From CAWJHE01 sp963842455 (GTDB lineage: Bacteria > Chloroflexota > Anaerolineae > Anaerolineales > UBA4823): DNA of 64,000 nt. Location: positions 186,001 through 250,000 of the forward strand of contig CAWJHE010000013.1 in NCBI GenBank assembly GCA_963842455.1, read 5' to 3'. The position numbers and the translations under genes are program-made. How positions within the stretch are numbered: the first letter of the stretch is position 1; each line of letters begins with the position of its first letter. Shown here piece after piece: positions 1-8,471 of the stretch. A model generated the notes under the pieces. The model searched no databases. It saw only the letters and a list, made by a program, of their open reading frames with translations, and was not told the origin of the DNA.

Positions 1-1
1 G

Positions 2-193
2 ACCAGGGAAGGTGTATCTGAAGAGACTTTCCAGGAACGCTTCCACCAATCACTTCTGGAAACATTTCGCCCAGAGATTGCGCGTTTAGAGAAATTGAAA
101 TTATTAGAATGGGTACAGTCGGAGAAGTCGCATTTACGCCTGACCCCAAATGGGCGTTTGCTAGGAAACCAGGTCTTTCTAGAATTTATTTAG
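2..193 (+). CDS. hemW: HemW-like radical SAM haem chaperone, C-terminal end (partial)
   Basis: The reading frame enters from before the window and ends with TAG at 191-193. The 63 visible residues have the winged-helix tail style of HemW / coproporphyrinogen oxidase-like proteins, ending in LRLTPNGRLLGNQVFLEFI. HemW is a radical SAM protein that binds haem and is thought to deliver it to respiratory enzymes. The radical SAM part lies outside the window, so the call rests on the C-terminus only. The natural-looking end at TAG also shows that UAG serves as a stop here. Confidence 0.7.
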   Translation, partial: TREGVSEETFQERFHQSLLETFRPEIARLEKLKLLEWVQSEKSHLRLTPNGRLLGNQVFLEFI

Positions 194-198
194 ATTTT

Positions 199-1212
199 TT
201 ACATATCTCGCTTGAGCAATTTGTGCGCCAGGGAAGTCAATGCTTCCCCAGCTAAACCAGACGGTTGTGCGGCCTGCAAAAATTCTAATGCCTGGTCTGT
301 CAGCTCGCTGGCTTTTTGTTGCGTGTATTCTCGCGCCCCCTCAAAAGCGAGTTGGTCAGCCAACTCATCCACCTCATCTGGACGAATATTCCCCTGATGC
401 CAGCGTTTCGAAAAAGGTCCTTGTAAACCTAAACCATACAAAACCGGCAATGAATTCTTTCCGGTCAACAAATCGCTCTTGGCTGATTTTCCAGTCAGGA
501 TTGCATCTCCCCAGATACCCAGTAAATCATCCAGGGCTTGAAAAGCCAATCCCAAGGAACGTCCAAAGGATCGATAGTGCTCGGCAACCATTGGATCGAC
601 CTGAGCAGTGATCGCTCCTAATTCAGTGCAACAGGATAATAATGCGGCCGTTTTTCCACTCACCATCGGCCAATAATCATCCAGGTGAAGGTCGTTCCGC
701 TGCTCATAGGATAAATCCAGGTACTGACCTTGGGTTAAAGCCAGGCAAGCGTGCGTAAAACGATCCATTGCGCGTAAAGCAACCGATTCCGAGACATTCT
801 TTGCCAGCCCGAGCATAGCCTGATGAGCCAAAACAAACATCGTATCGCCTGCATTGATCGCTTGTGCTATGCCCCAGATTTTCCAAACAGTTGTTCTTCC
901 TCTGCGCAAGTGGCTTTGATCTTGAATATCATCGTGTATTAATGAAAAATTATGCAGCAGCTCCACACCACCGGCTGCAGGTAAGGCACTCTTCCAATCA
1001 GCGCCTGCAGCTGCTGCACAGAGTAGCACGAGCAAAGGCCGGATGCGTTTGCCCCGGGATTCAGGTTTAACATCCTCTCCCTCCCACCCCATATGGTATG
1101 CCAACATGGTGTGCATTTCCTGCAAACCTGGTTTGTGGGTCGTGAAAATCACTCTTTTCAATTCATCTTCTATTGCAGGGATATATAGGTCAAGGAAATA
1201 GTCGAGTGTCAT
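199..1212 (-). CDS. Polyprenyl diphosphate synthase (trans-isoprenyl type)
   Basis: This 337-residue protein condenses IPP with allylic diphosphates to make a longer isoprenoid chain, in the cytoplasm. Both aspartate-rich motifs are present: LIHDDIQDQ near residue 92 followed by RRGRTT, and QALDDLLGIWGD near residue 228, which bind Mg-diphosphate. Length fits the GGPP/polyprenyl synthase family. Chain length (geranylgeranyl, or longer for a quinone tail) cannot be decided by eye. It faces the end of hemW tail to tail (5 bases between stops) and lies downstream of fni, which supplies its substrates, so the two are a likely isoprenoid unit. Confidence 0.88.
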   Translation of the reverse strand: MTLDYFLDLYIPAIEDELKRVIFTTHKPGLQEMHTMLAYHMGWEGEDVKPESRGKRIRPLLVLLCAAAAGADWKSALPAAGGVELLHNFSLIHDDIQDQSHLRRGRTTVWKIWGIAQAINAGDTMFVLAHQAMLGLAKNVSESVALRAMDRFTHACLALTQGQYLDLSYEQRNDLHLDDYWPMVSGKTAALLSCCTELGAITAQVDPMVAEHYRSFGRSLGLAFQALDDLLGIWGDAILTGKSAKSDLLTGKNSLPVLYGLGLQGPFSKRWHQGNIRPDEVDELADQLAFEGAREYTQQKASELTDQALEFLQAAQPSGLAGEALTSLAHKLLKRDM

Positions 1213-1332
1213 TCCGATCCTTTTTTACCGTTCCCAAATCATGGTTGACGACAAGCCCAAATTGCGTCCAAATAACTTCGATCCTGGACAGTCATTACGC
1301 TCCAGGTCCATTCTTCAAAAACAAAATCAGGA

Positions 1333-2361
1333 CTACTCATAAATCAACAATTCTTCTGATAAATCATTCAGGTTTGCTGAGCCAGTAACAAACATACAAA
1401 TTTGGATTTCGCGTCGAATTTCTTCAATGGCTTGCAAGGTCAATTCCAAAGATATCGCAGCAGCTTTAAGAAATGGACCTGCCATCCCCCCTATGCTGGC
1501 GCCTAAAGCCAGGCATTTAGCAATATCGATTCCTGATCGTAGCCCACCGGAAGCGATGACCATCAATCGCGGCGCTGCCTGGCGAACATTTCGAATTGCT
1601 TCGCTGGTTGGTATACCCCAATTGACAAAAGCAGCTGCCAGGCGCGCCTGGCTCTCGTTTTTTGCACGATACATTTCAACTTGCGACCAGGATGTCCCCC
1701 CTGCTCCCGCCACATCAATCGCAGCCACACCTGCAGCCTGCAAGCGCTGCGCATCCACTTGTGAAAAACCCCAGCCGACCTCTTTGACAATCACCGGTAC
1801 GTGGACTTCTTGACAGATCAGGTGGATCTTGTCCAACAAGCCACCAAATCGAGTATCGCCTTCCGGCTGTAAAGCTTCCTGAAGTGCATTCACATGGAGC
1901 ACAAGGGCATCAGCCCCAATCATGTCTACAGCTTTCAGACACTGTTCTACTCCATAACCATAATTCAATTGAACAGCACCCAAGTTCGCAAATAATAGCA
2001 CATCGGGAGCAAATTCCCGCACTTGGAAGGTCGCAGAAAGGTCTGGATGCTCGATTGCCGCCCTCTGAGAGCCAACTCCCATGGCAATTCCTGTGATCTG
2101 TGCTGCTTGAGCTAAAACGCGATTTATTTTTCTTGCATCATCTGAACCACCCGTCATCGATGAAATCAGAATTGGCGCATTTAATCGCTTTTCAAAAACT
2201 TGTAATGTCAAATCAATCTCATCCAGATTCAATTCTGGCAAAGCTCGGTGTGTGAATCGAATACGCTCCAGACCAGTTTGAATCCCTGAACGCACATCAT
2301 TTTCCAGGTTTATTCGAATATGATCTGCTTTTCTTGAGCCAATTTGCGTAACTTTTGACAT
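1333..2361 (-). CDS. fni: Isopentenyl-diphosphate delta-isomerase, type 2 (FMN-dependent)
   Basis: Interconverts IPP and DMAPP using reduced FMN and NAD(P)H. The 342-residue length and the motifs ISSMTGGSDDARKINR (near residue 67), VGSQRAA, VIVKEVGWG and the C-terminal glycine-rich phosphate-binding ASGGLRSGIDIAKCLALGA region are those of the type 2 (TIM-barrel) family, unrelated to type 1 Idi. Followed by the prenyl synthase on the same strand after about 120 bases. Ends in TAG. Confidence 0.93.
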   Translation of the reverse strand: MSKVTQIGSRKADHIRINLENDVRSGIQTGLERIRFTHRALPELNLDEIDLTLQVFEKRLNAPILISSMTGGSDDARKINRVLAQAAQITGIAMGVGSQRAAIEHPDLSATFQVREFAPDVLLFANLGAVQLNYGYGVEQCLKAVDMIGADALVLHVNALQEALQPEGDTRFGGLLDKIHLICQEVHVPVIVKEVGWGFSQVDAQRLQAAGVAAIDVAGAGGTSWSQVEMYRAKNESQARLAAAFVNWGIPTSEAIRNVRQAAPRLMVIASGGLRSGIDIAKCLALGASIGGMAGPFLKAAAISLELTLQAIEEIRREIQICMFVTGSANLNDLSEELLIYE

Positions 2362-2456
2362 CAGATGGTGTTCCTTTTGGGTGAAGCTATCTTACCAGCC
2401 CATTTTCTGACTGTCAACAACCTGCCATAACCTGGTTTCACGATCGGATACCAGGC

Positions 2457-2484
2457 TTGACAGATTTCAGCAGCAGATTACAAT
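2457..2484 (+). promoter_or_regulatory. Sigma-70-type promoter of acpP
   Basis: TTGACA at 2457-2462, a 16-base spacer and TACAAT at 2479-2484. It lies 44 bases before the acpP start, in the gap divergent from fni. Near-consensus at both hexamers. Confidence 0.75.
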
Positions 2485-2528
2485 TAAAGAATATCTTTCA
2501 TTAGAACAAAATTTTAGGAGAAACTTCC

Positions 2529-2762
2529 ATGACCGATACTTTTGAAGAAATCAAGCAAATCATCGTTGAATTACTCAGCGTTGACGAAGCAAAAGTTACC
2601 TTAGACGCCCGCTTTCGTGAAGAACTTGAAGCAGATTCCCTGGACCTGGTCGAACTGATCATGGCCTTCGAAGACAAATTCGGAGGTGAGATTTCAGACG
2701 AGGATGCACAGAAGATCACCACGGTTGGGGAAGCAGTCAAATACGTTAAGGAACGAATGTAA
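2529..2762 (+). CDS. acpP: Acyl carrier protein
   Basis: A 77-residue acidic protein with the phosphopantetheine attachment motif EADSLDLVEL; the serine near residue 37 carries the prosthetic group. It shuttles acyl chains in fatty acid synthesis. Length and charge are typical of AcpP. A Shine-Dalgarno TTAGGAGAAA precedes the ATG. The gene stands alone, with its own promoter and a strong terminator, not in a fab operon. Confidence 0.96.
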   Translation: MTDTFEEIKQIIVELLSVDEAKVTLDARFREELEADSLDLVELIMAFEDKFGGEISDEDAQKITTVGEAVKYVKERM

Positions 2763-2805
2763 TCTCGTTTTAATCCGTACTTCAAAGAGAATGTTTACAA
2801 TTTGT

Positions 2806-2836
2806 AAAAAGTCCAATCCTCGGGATCGGACTTTTT
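2806..2836. terminator. Bidirectional intrinsic terminator between acpP and sucD
   Basis: A 14-base stem (one mismatch) with arms at 2806-2819 and 2823-2836 starts in AAAAA and ends in TTTTT, so it can end transcription of both acpP (plus) and sucCD (minus), which converge here. Confidence 0.88.
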
Positions 2837-2863
2837 GCATTCTCTTTTCTCACAAAACCAAGA

Positions 2864-3733
2864 CTATCCAGCCAAAAGTTCAGGAATTTCTTCTGGGTGT
2901 TTGGCAACTTTCACTCCAACCGATTCGAGCGCCCGAACTTTTTCTGCTGCGGTGCCAGCCCCACCTTCAATGATCGCTCCAGCATGCCCCATTCGTTTAC
3001 CTGGCGGGGCTGTCTGCCCGGCGATAAAGCTCACCACAGGCTTGGTCATATGGTCAGCTATAAACTCAGCCGCTTTTTCCTCATCTGTTCCCCCAATTTC
3101 ACCAATCAGAACTACCTTCTCGGTCTTGGGATCCGCCTCGAATAATCGCAAGCAATCAATGAAATTCGTGCCATTGATCGGATCACCGCCGATCCCCACA
3201 CAAGTACTCACACCCATACCAACCAGCTTGAGTGCGTAAAGGACTTCGTAAGTCAGGGTGCCAGACCTCGAAACCACCCCCACCTTGCCTGGTATAGCAA
3301 TATTTCCGGGAATGATGCCTACTTTACTGGCGCCAGGCGTCAGTAATCCAGGGCAGTTGGGGCCAACCAGGCGAATGTCTCTTTGATCCAGGTAATTTCG
3401 GACACGCATCATATCCTGAACCGGTATACCTTCCGTAATACAAACCACCAGGGAAATGCCAGCGTCGGCGGCTTCAAAAATAGCATCAGCTGCAAACCGG
3501 GCAGGGACAAATATCACGCTGGTATTGACGCCAGTTGCATCCACAGCCATCTTGACCGAGTCGAACACAGGTACTTTCCCTTCAAGCACCCATTCCCCAC
3601 CTTTTCCCGGTGTTACACCTGCAACAACATTCGTACCATAAGACACCATCTGCATGGTGTGAAAAAGCCCTTCGTTGCCCGTTATACCTTGCACGACCAG
3701 GCGAGTGTATTTATCGATCAATATGCTCATCAT
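2864..3733 (-). CDS. sucD: Succinate-CoA ligase, ADP/GDP-forming, alpha subunit
   Basis: Catalyses succinyl-CoA + NDP + Pi to succinate + NTP + CoA with SucC. The 289 residues include the CoA-binding N-terminus (VQGITGNEG), the nucleotide/CoA loop VGPNCPGLLTPG and the phosphohistidine region GKRMGHAGAIIEGGAGTA near residue 250. Its start overlaps the sucC stop in an ATGATGA junction, so translation is coupled. It ends in TAG at 2864-2866, just before the shared terminator. With korAB nearby it fits an oxidative or reductive TCA step. Confidence 0.95.
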   Translation of the reverse strand: MMSILIDKYTRLVVQGITGNEGLFHTMQMVSYGTNVVAGVTPGKGGEWVLEGKVPVFDSVKMAVDATGVNTSVIFVPARFAADAIFEAADAGISLVVCITEGIPVQDMMRVRNYLDQRDIRLVGPNCPGLLTPGASKVGIIPGNIAIPGKVGVVSRSGTLTYEVLYALKLVGMGVSTCVGIGGDPINGTNFIDCLRLFEADPKTEKVVLIGEIGGTDEEKAAEFIADHMTKPVVSFIAGQTAPPGKRMGHAGAIIEGGAGTAAEKVRALESVGVKVAKHPEEIPELLAG

Positions 3734-4869
3734 AGACCTCTCTGGACTACTTCAACAGCCTTCTGGGCGGCTTCGGCCAGGGTGTTTGCAGTGATCATTT
3801 GCGCATCAGCGAGTATCTGTCGACCCTCTTCTGCATTTGTCCCTACTAAGCGGATGACCATTGGTACCTGAAGTTTTACTTCGTCTAAAGCATTCAAAAT
3901 GCCGCGTGCGACTTCATCACCACGAGTGATTCCACCAAAAACATTGAAGAGAACGGCTTTTACATTCGGATCACTCAGAATAATCCGCAAAGCTGCTGCC
4001 ACTTTGTCTGAGCTGGCGCCTCCACCAATATCTAAAAAGTTCGCTGGAGACCCCCCAAACAATTTGATAATATCCATGGTGGTCATAGCCAATCCCGCCC
4101 CATTGACCATGCAACCAATGTTACCGTCCAGTTTGATAAAAGAGAGACCGTATCGCCGTGCTTCAATCTCGGATGGCGCTTCAACATCGAGATCCCGTAA
4201 ATCAGCCAGGGATTGTTGACGATAAAGTGCATTATCATCAATTAACATTTTGCCATCAACGGCTAATAATTGATTTTCAGAAGTAATGATGAGCGGATTG
4301 ATCTCAGCCAGGGTCGCATCACTCTCCTGATAGGCTTTCCACAATCCATGTGCAATTTGGGAGAATTGACGCCAATGCTCGCGAGGCAAGTCAATACCTG
4401 CTGCAATGTCCCTTGCCTGATAGTCTCTTAATCCCAATAAAGGATCTATGTGCACTTTTATAATTTTTTCAGGTGTGGTACGAGCCACTTCTTCGATATC
4501 TACTCCCCCAGCCGAAGAGGCCATCATCACCGGTTTTCGAGCTGCCCGATCATTGGTGATACCAAAATAAATCTCTTTCTCGATATTGGCTGCTGCGTCA
4601 ATCAGCACCTTTCGTACTGGAAGTCCTTTTATTTCCATCGCCAAGATTTGGGCGGCTAATTCACCCGCTTCATCGGGGCTTTTTGCCAGGCGGATGCCAC
4701 CTGCTTTTCCTCTGCCGCCAACTAAAACTTGCGATTTAATTACAACGCGGCTACCCAATTCTTTAGCAATTTGCTTTGCTTCATCTGCGGTAGCCGCCAC
4801 TTTCCCCTTAGGGATCGGTATTCCATACTTTGCGAAAATTTGTTTAGACTGATATTCGTGAAGTTTCAT
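3730..4869 (-). CDS. sucC: Succinate-CoA ligase beta subunit
   Basis: The 379-residue beta subunit carries the N-terminal ATP-grasp nucleotide-binding domain (MKLHEYQSKQIFAKYGI, then VVIKSQVLVGGRGKAGG near residue 46) and the C-terminal CoA-ligase domain with NVFGGITRGDEVARGI. It forms the active enzyme with SucD, whose gene follows with a 4-base overlap. Upstream on the same strand is the separately terminated tRNA gene, so sucCD must have its own promoter, not clearly seen. Confidence 0.95.
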   Translation of the reverse strand: MKLHEYQSKQIFAKYGIPIPKGKVAATADEAKQIAKELGSRVVIKSQVLVGGRGKAGGIRLAKSPDEAGELAAQILAMEIKGLPVRKVLIDAAANIEKEIYFGITNDRAARKPVMMASSAGGVDIEEVARTTPEKIIKVHIDPLLGLRDYQARDIAAGIDLPREHWRQFSQIAHGLWKAYQESDATLAEINPLIITSENQLLAVDGKMLIDDNALYRQQSLADLRDLDVEAPSEIEARRYGLSFIKLDGNIGCMVNGAGLAMTTMDIIKLFGGSPANFLDIGGGASSDKVAAALRIILSDPNVKAVLFNVFGGITRGDEVARGILNALDEVKLQVPMVIRLVGTNAEEGRQILADAQMITANTLAEAAQKAVEVVQRGL

Positions 4870-4959
4870 GCAGATAATTTCTCCCTAAAACCTGGCACGT
4901 GGTAGATTTCTAATCTTTCAATGATTATACCATGAGGCCTTCTCACGAAAAAACCAAAC

Positions 4960-4991
4960 AAAAAAACGCCTTGATTTTCGGTCAAGGCGTT
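4960..4991 (-). terminator. Intrinsic terminator of the CUA tRNA gene
   Basis: A perfect 10-base stem with arms AACGCCTTGA / TCAAGGCGTT (4965-4974 and 4982-4991), a 7-base loop and a run of T on the minus strand. It begins 9 bases after the tRNA 3' end, so the tRNA is a single-gene transcript. Confidence 0.9.
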
Positions 4992-5000
4992 CAGATGAGG

Positions 5001-5071
5001 CTGGGGATCGTGGATTCGAACCACGGCATACGGATTTAGAGTCCGCTGTCCTACCACTAGACGAATCCCCA
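5001..5071 (-). tRNA. tRNA with anticodon CUA and a glutamine-type body (predicted natural amber suppressor)
   Basis: A complete 71-base cloverleaf. The acceptor stem TGGGGAT/ATCCCCA has a U1-A72 first pair and G73 discriminator. There is a 4-bp D stem with GG loop, an anticodon stem GCGGA/TCCGT with loop CTCTAAA, a four-base variable region and a T arm CGTGG-TTCGAAT-CCACG. Positions 34-36 are CTA, so it should read UAG. U1-A72, G73 and U35 are tRNA-Gln identity features. A tRNA-Gln(CUG) changed at G36 to A would give this anticodon, the same change as E. coli supE. CCA is not encoded (CCT follows G73). It has its own promoter and terminator and is divergent from glnS. A sequencing error at base 36 is the main alternative. 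Confidence 0.88.
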
Positions 5072-5087
5072 ACGTAAAGCGACCAGC

Positions 5088-5116
5088 ATTGTACCATGAT
5101 AATGTCGGATCGTCAA
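5088..5116 (-). promoter_or_regulatory. Strong promoter of the CUA tRNA gene
   Basis: On the minus strand: TTGACG (5111-5116), a 17-base spacer, TACAAT (5088-5093). The -10 ends 16 bases before the mature tRNA 5' end, leaving a short leader for RNase P. This argues that the tRNA is expressed. Confidence 0.82.
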
Positions 5117-5175
5117 ATTTCATTACAAATTGTTAATCTTCACTTTCGTTCTATTCCCTTGAATCAAACCATGTT

Positions 5176-5184
5176 TGTTATAAT
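5176..5184 (+). promoter_or_regulatory. Probable extended -10 promoter of glnS
   Basis: TGT followed by TATAAT at 5179-5184, 32 bases before the glnS start. No good -35 at 17 bases; the TG extension may replace it. The promoter lies back to back with the tRNA promoter. Confidence 0.5.
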
Positions 5185-5216
5185 GGGGAGCGCATTCTAA
5201 AGAGATATGAGGTCTT

Positions 5217-6905
5217 ATGATGATTCCAAATAACACACCCATGACCAGCGATTTTATCCGTGAAGCCATAAAAGAAGATTTGGCTTCCGGGAGATTTGAC
5301 CAGGTTCACACTCGGTTCCCACCCGAACCGAATGGATATTTGCACATTGGTCATGCCAAGGCTTTTTCAATTGATTTTAGTGTTGCCAGGGATTTTGGCG
5401 GGCAGTGCAACTTGCGTTTCGATGATACAAATCCCGTGAAGGAAGAAGTAGAATATATTGATGCAATCAAAGAAGATATCCGGTGGTTAGGTTTTGATTG
5501 GGAAGAGCGTGAATTTTACGCTTCCGATTATTACGAACAGTTGTATCAATATGCCGTAAAGTTGATCACCAAAGGTAAGGCTTATGTCGATGACCTGACT
5601 GCGGAAGAGATCAAGCTCTATCGTGGTACGCTGAGCGAACCCGGCAAAGACAGCCCATTCCGTAATCGTACCGTGGAAGAAAACCTGGACCTATTTGATC
5701 GAATGCGCAAGGGAGAATTTCCCGACGGTTCGCGTGTATTGAGAGCCAAAATTGACATGGCCTCCGGAAATATCAATTTGCGCGATCCAGTTATGTACCG
5801 CATTTTACACGCAGAACACCACCGCACCGGTAATCAGTGGTGCATTTATCCAATGTATGATTTTGCTCATGGTCAGTCCGATTCCATTGAAGGGATTACG
5901 CATTCATTGTGTTCCTTAGAATTTGAGGATCACCGGCCTTTATACGACTGGTTTATCGATGAGCTTGAAATTTTCCACCCACGCCAGATAGAATTCGCCC
6001 GACTGAACCTGAGCTATACAGTCCTCAGTAAACGTAAGCTTATTCGCCTGGTCCGCGAAGGTCATGTAAAAGGCTGGGACGATCCAAGAATGCCCACGCT
6101 ATCAGGTATGCGTCGCCGTGGTTACCCAGCCGAGGCCGTATTGGATTTCATCAATCGTGTTGGTGTTGGAAAAAGCGAAAATGTCGCCGATATAGCCCTG
6201 CTGGAACATTGCGTTCGCCAAAATCTTAACCTGACATCCTCCCGGGTTATGGGTATCCTCAACCCACTCAAAGTGGTCATTATCAATTATCCTGAAAATC
6301 TGGTTGATGAATTAGAAGCTGTCAACAACCCAGAAGATGCCGGTATGGGAGTACGAAAAGTACCTTTCTCTCGGGAATTGTATATTGAACAGGATGATTT
6401 CCGCGAATTACCACCACCCAAGTATTACCGGTTAAGCCCTGGACGAGAAATTCGCTTACGTTATGCATATTTCATCAAGTGTGTGGATGTGATTAAAGAT
6501 GCTGCTGGAAATGTCGTGGAAGTTCATTGCACGTACGATCCAGAGACACGCGGAGGAGATGCTCCAGATGGTCGAAAGGTTAAATCAACAATCCATTGGG
6601 TATCCAGCCAACATGCATTAAAAGCTGAGGTTCGCTTGTATGATCGTCTATTCAAAGACGAAAAACCTGAAGATGTCGCAGAAGGGAAAGATTTCCTCTC
6701 AAACCTCAATCCTGATTCTCTTCAGGTCTTATCGAATTGCTATTTGGAACCCAGCCTGGCAGGTGCGAAGCCTGGGACAAGGTACCAATTTGAAAGACAA
6801 GGTTATTTTTGCATTGATCCCGATACAAAAGCTGATAAACTGGTTTTTAACCGTACTGTGCCTTTAAGGGATGCTTGGGCAAAAATCGAAGCCCGACAGG
6901 CATAA
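5217..6905 (+). CDS. glnS: Glutaminyl-tRNA synthetase
   Basis: Class I synthetase that charges tRNA-Gln directly. At 562 residues it is close to the usual bacterial length. The HIGH motif (PNGYLHIGHAKA, near residue 40), the KMSKS-equivalent VLSKRKL near residue 270 and the C-terminal double beta-barrel anticodon domain are all present. GlnRS is patchily distributed in bacteria; many instead use GluRS plus GatCAB. Two ATG codons are adjacent at 5217 and 5220. It diverges from the CUA tRNA gene, which has a glutamine-type acceptor end, so the two may be functionally linked. A terminator follows. Confidence 0.95.
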   Translation: MMIPNNTPMTSDFIREAIKEDLASGRFDQVHTRFPPEPNGYLHIGHAKAFSIDFSVARDFGGQCNLRFDDTNPVKEEVEYIDAIKEDIRWLGFDWEEREFYASDYYEQLYQYAVKLITKGKAYVDDLTAEEIKLYRGTLSEPGKDSPFRNRTVEENLDLFDRMRKGEFPDGSRVLRAKIDMASGNINLRDPVMYRILHAEHHRTGNQWCIYPMYDFAHGQSDSIEGITHSLCSLEFEDHRPLYDWFIDELEIFHPRQIEFARLNLSYTVLSKRKLIRLVREGHVKGWDDPRMPTLSGMRRRGYPAEAVLDFINRVGVGKSENVADIALLEHCVRQNLNLTSSRVMGILNPLKVVIINYPENLVDELEAVNNPEDAGMGVRKVPFSRELYIEQDDFRELPPPKYYRLSPGREIRLRYAYFIKCVDVIKDAAGNVVEVHCTYDPETRGGDAPDGRKVKSTIHWVSSQHALKAEVRLYDRLFKDEKPEDVAEGKDFLSNLNPDSLQVLSNCYLEPSLAGAKPGTRYQFERQGYFCIDPDTKADKLVFNRTVPLRDAWAKIEARQA

Positions 6906-6914
6906 GATCAAAAC

Positions 6915-6961
6915 AAAAGTGGTGGAATTACTGGAAAACCCATTAATCCACCACTTTTTTT
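6915..6961. terminator. Terminator between converging glnS and gltX
   Basis: Arms AAAAGTGGTGGAATTA and TAATCCACCACTTTT (one bulge) around a short loop, followed by a run of T on the plus strand and preceded by A bases, so it can serve both directions. Confidence 0.85.
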
Positions 6962-6972
6962 AGAATTCCATT

Positions 6973-8463
6973 CTACAGAGATTCTAACACCTGAATCGCT
7001 GTCTCAATTCTCTCCAGAACTTTCTCCCGGCCAATAATTGCCATGCTCTCAAGCAAGGGCGGACTGACCGATCTTCCAGTGACTGCAACGCGCAGAATAC
7101 CAAATAATTGACCCGCCTTAATCCCCAAAGTCTCAGCTAACAAGCGCAATGGTTCTTCTGCCGAAGCGTGATCAAATTCATCAAGATTTTGCAAGATAAG
7201 ATAAGCCTGGCGCGCTACGGCGGCCGATTCGGCGGCTGTCATCTTCTTCCCAATTAACTCTTCAGGATTTGGATCAATTTGATCTTCAAAGAAAAAACCA
7301 GCTAATTGAGGCGCTTCATCCAGGGTGACAATCCGTTCCTGGATGATCGGAGCAATCTTCTTTAAGATGGTTTCATCTGCCTGGTATCCTGCGGAGATAA
7401 AGAAAGGAAGCATTCTTTTTGCCAAATCATCATTGGATAACGTGCGAATGTGCAAGCCATTAAAATGATCTAACTTCGAAAAATTTACCGCCGCAGGCGA
7501 GGGATTAAGACGATCAAGACTAAATGTTTTCACCAAATCTGCAAGCGTAAAAAATTCAGTATGGTCATCGTAGCTCCAGCCCATCAAAGACATCCAATTA
7601 AGCACCCCTTCAGGAATATATCCCAAGTTTTGAAGATCGCCCAAGAAAATTGAATATCCGTCCTGTAAGAGATCAGCCGAATCCCTTTTGCTCATTTTCC
7701 CTTTTCCGCTGGGTTTTAGAAATAGTGAGAGATGCACCCAAACGGGCTCTTGCCAACCCAAAGCTCGCAAAATTTTCACATGCAAGGGAAATGTCGGCAG
7801 CCATTCTGTACCCCTCATTACATGGGTGATGTCCATATAATGATCATCTACCATCGCTGCCAGGTGGTAGACAGCCAAACCATCTGATTTAACAATGATG
7901 GAATCATCCAGGTTTTGATTTTCAACCTTAATTTCGCCGCGAAGCATGTCTATCCCGGTAGTCGAACCATCGCGGGGCATCTTAAACCGGATCACGTGCC
8001 TTTCACCCATTGCCACCCGCCGGGCTGCCTCATCTGGATCGAGATGGCGGCATGTACCATCGTAACGTGGATTTTGCTTTTGGGCAATCTGCTGTTGTCT
8101 GACTTTTTCCAAGCGGTCCGGTGTACAAAAACACGGGTACGCATCTCCCTGGTCAACCAATTGCCTGGCGGCCTGCAGGTAAAGATCCTTTCTTTCCGAT
8201 TGGTGGTATGGAGCATGTGGACCGCCCACATCTGGACCCTCATCCCAGTCCAGACCCAACCAGCGCAGGCTACGGGTTAGCTCTTCCTCAGCGCCCGGAA
8301 CATATCTTTTTTGATCGGTGTCTTCTATGCGGAGCACAAATTGACCGCCAGTTTGGCGCGCTAGCAAGTAATCATATAAAGCTGTGCGTCCTGTACCCAT
8401 ATGGGTTCTGCCGGTTGGGGAAGGTGCTAACCGTGTTCGCGCGGGTTTTGTTGCTTCGATCAT
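6973..8463 (-). CDS. gltX: Glutamyl-tRNA synthetase
   Basis: Charges tRNA-Glu. At 496 residues it has the usual length, with the KMSKS-type loop KGKMSKRDSADLL near residue 258 and the C-terminal helical anticodon domain. The N-terminal HIGH-type signature is unusual: the PSPTG start is followed by THMGTGRTAL, where most GluRS have HIGG or HVGG. It is the last gene of the mre/min/rodA run, beginning 8 bases after the rodA stop. Ends in TAG. Confidence 0.93.
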   Translation of the reverse strand: MIEATKPARTRLAPSPTGRTHMGTGRTALYDYLLARQTGGQFVLRIEDTDQKRYVPGAEEELTRSLRWLGLDWDEGPDVGGPHAPYHQSERKDLYLQAARQLVDQGDAYPCFCTPDRLEKVRQQQIAQKQNPRYDGTCRHLDPDEAARRVAMGERHVIRFKMPRDGSTTGIDMLRGEIKVENQNLDDSIIVKSDGLAVYHLAAMVDDHYMDITHVMRGTEWLPTFPLHVKILRALGWQEPVWVHLSLFLKPSGKGKMSKRDSADLLQDGYSIFLGDLQNLGYIPEGVLNWMSLMGWSYDDHTEFFTLADLVKTFSLDRLNPSPAAVNFSKLDHFNGLHIRTLSNDDLAKRMLPFFISAGYQADETILKKIAPIIQERIVTLDEAPQLAGFFFEDQIDPNPEELIGKKMTAAESAAVARQAYLILQNLDEFDHASAEEPLRLLAETLGIKAGQLFGILRVAVTGRSVSPPLLESMAIIGREKVLERIETAIQVLESL

Positions 8464-8471
8464 GATCTCTC

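Noticed and set aside
5001..5071. Pyrrolysine tRNA, because its anticodon loop also reads CTCTAAA
   Set aside because: The body is canonical (normal D arm, four-base variable region, U1-A72 and G73) and no pyl genes are in the window; it matches tRNA-Gln.
4866..5123. 85-residue open frame over the tRNA gene
   Set aside because: It is a shadow of the tRNA, its promoter and its terminator.
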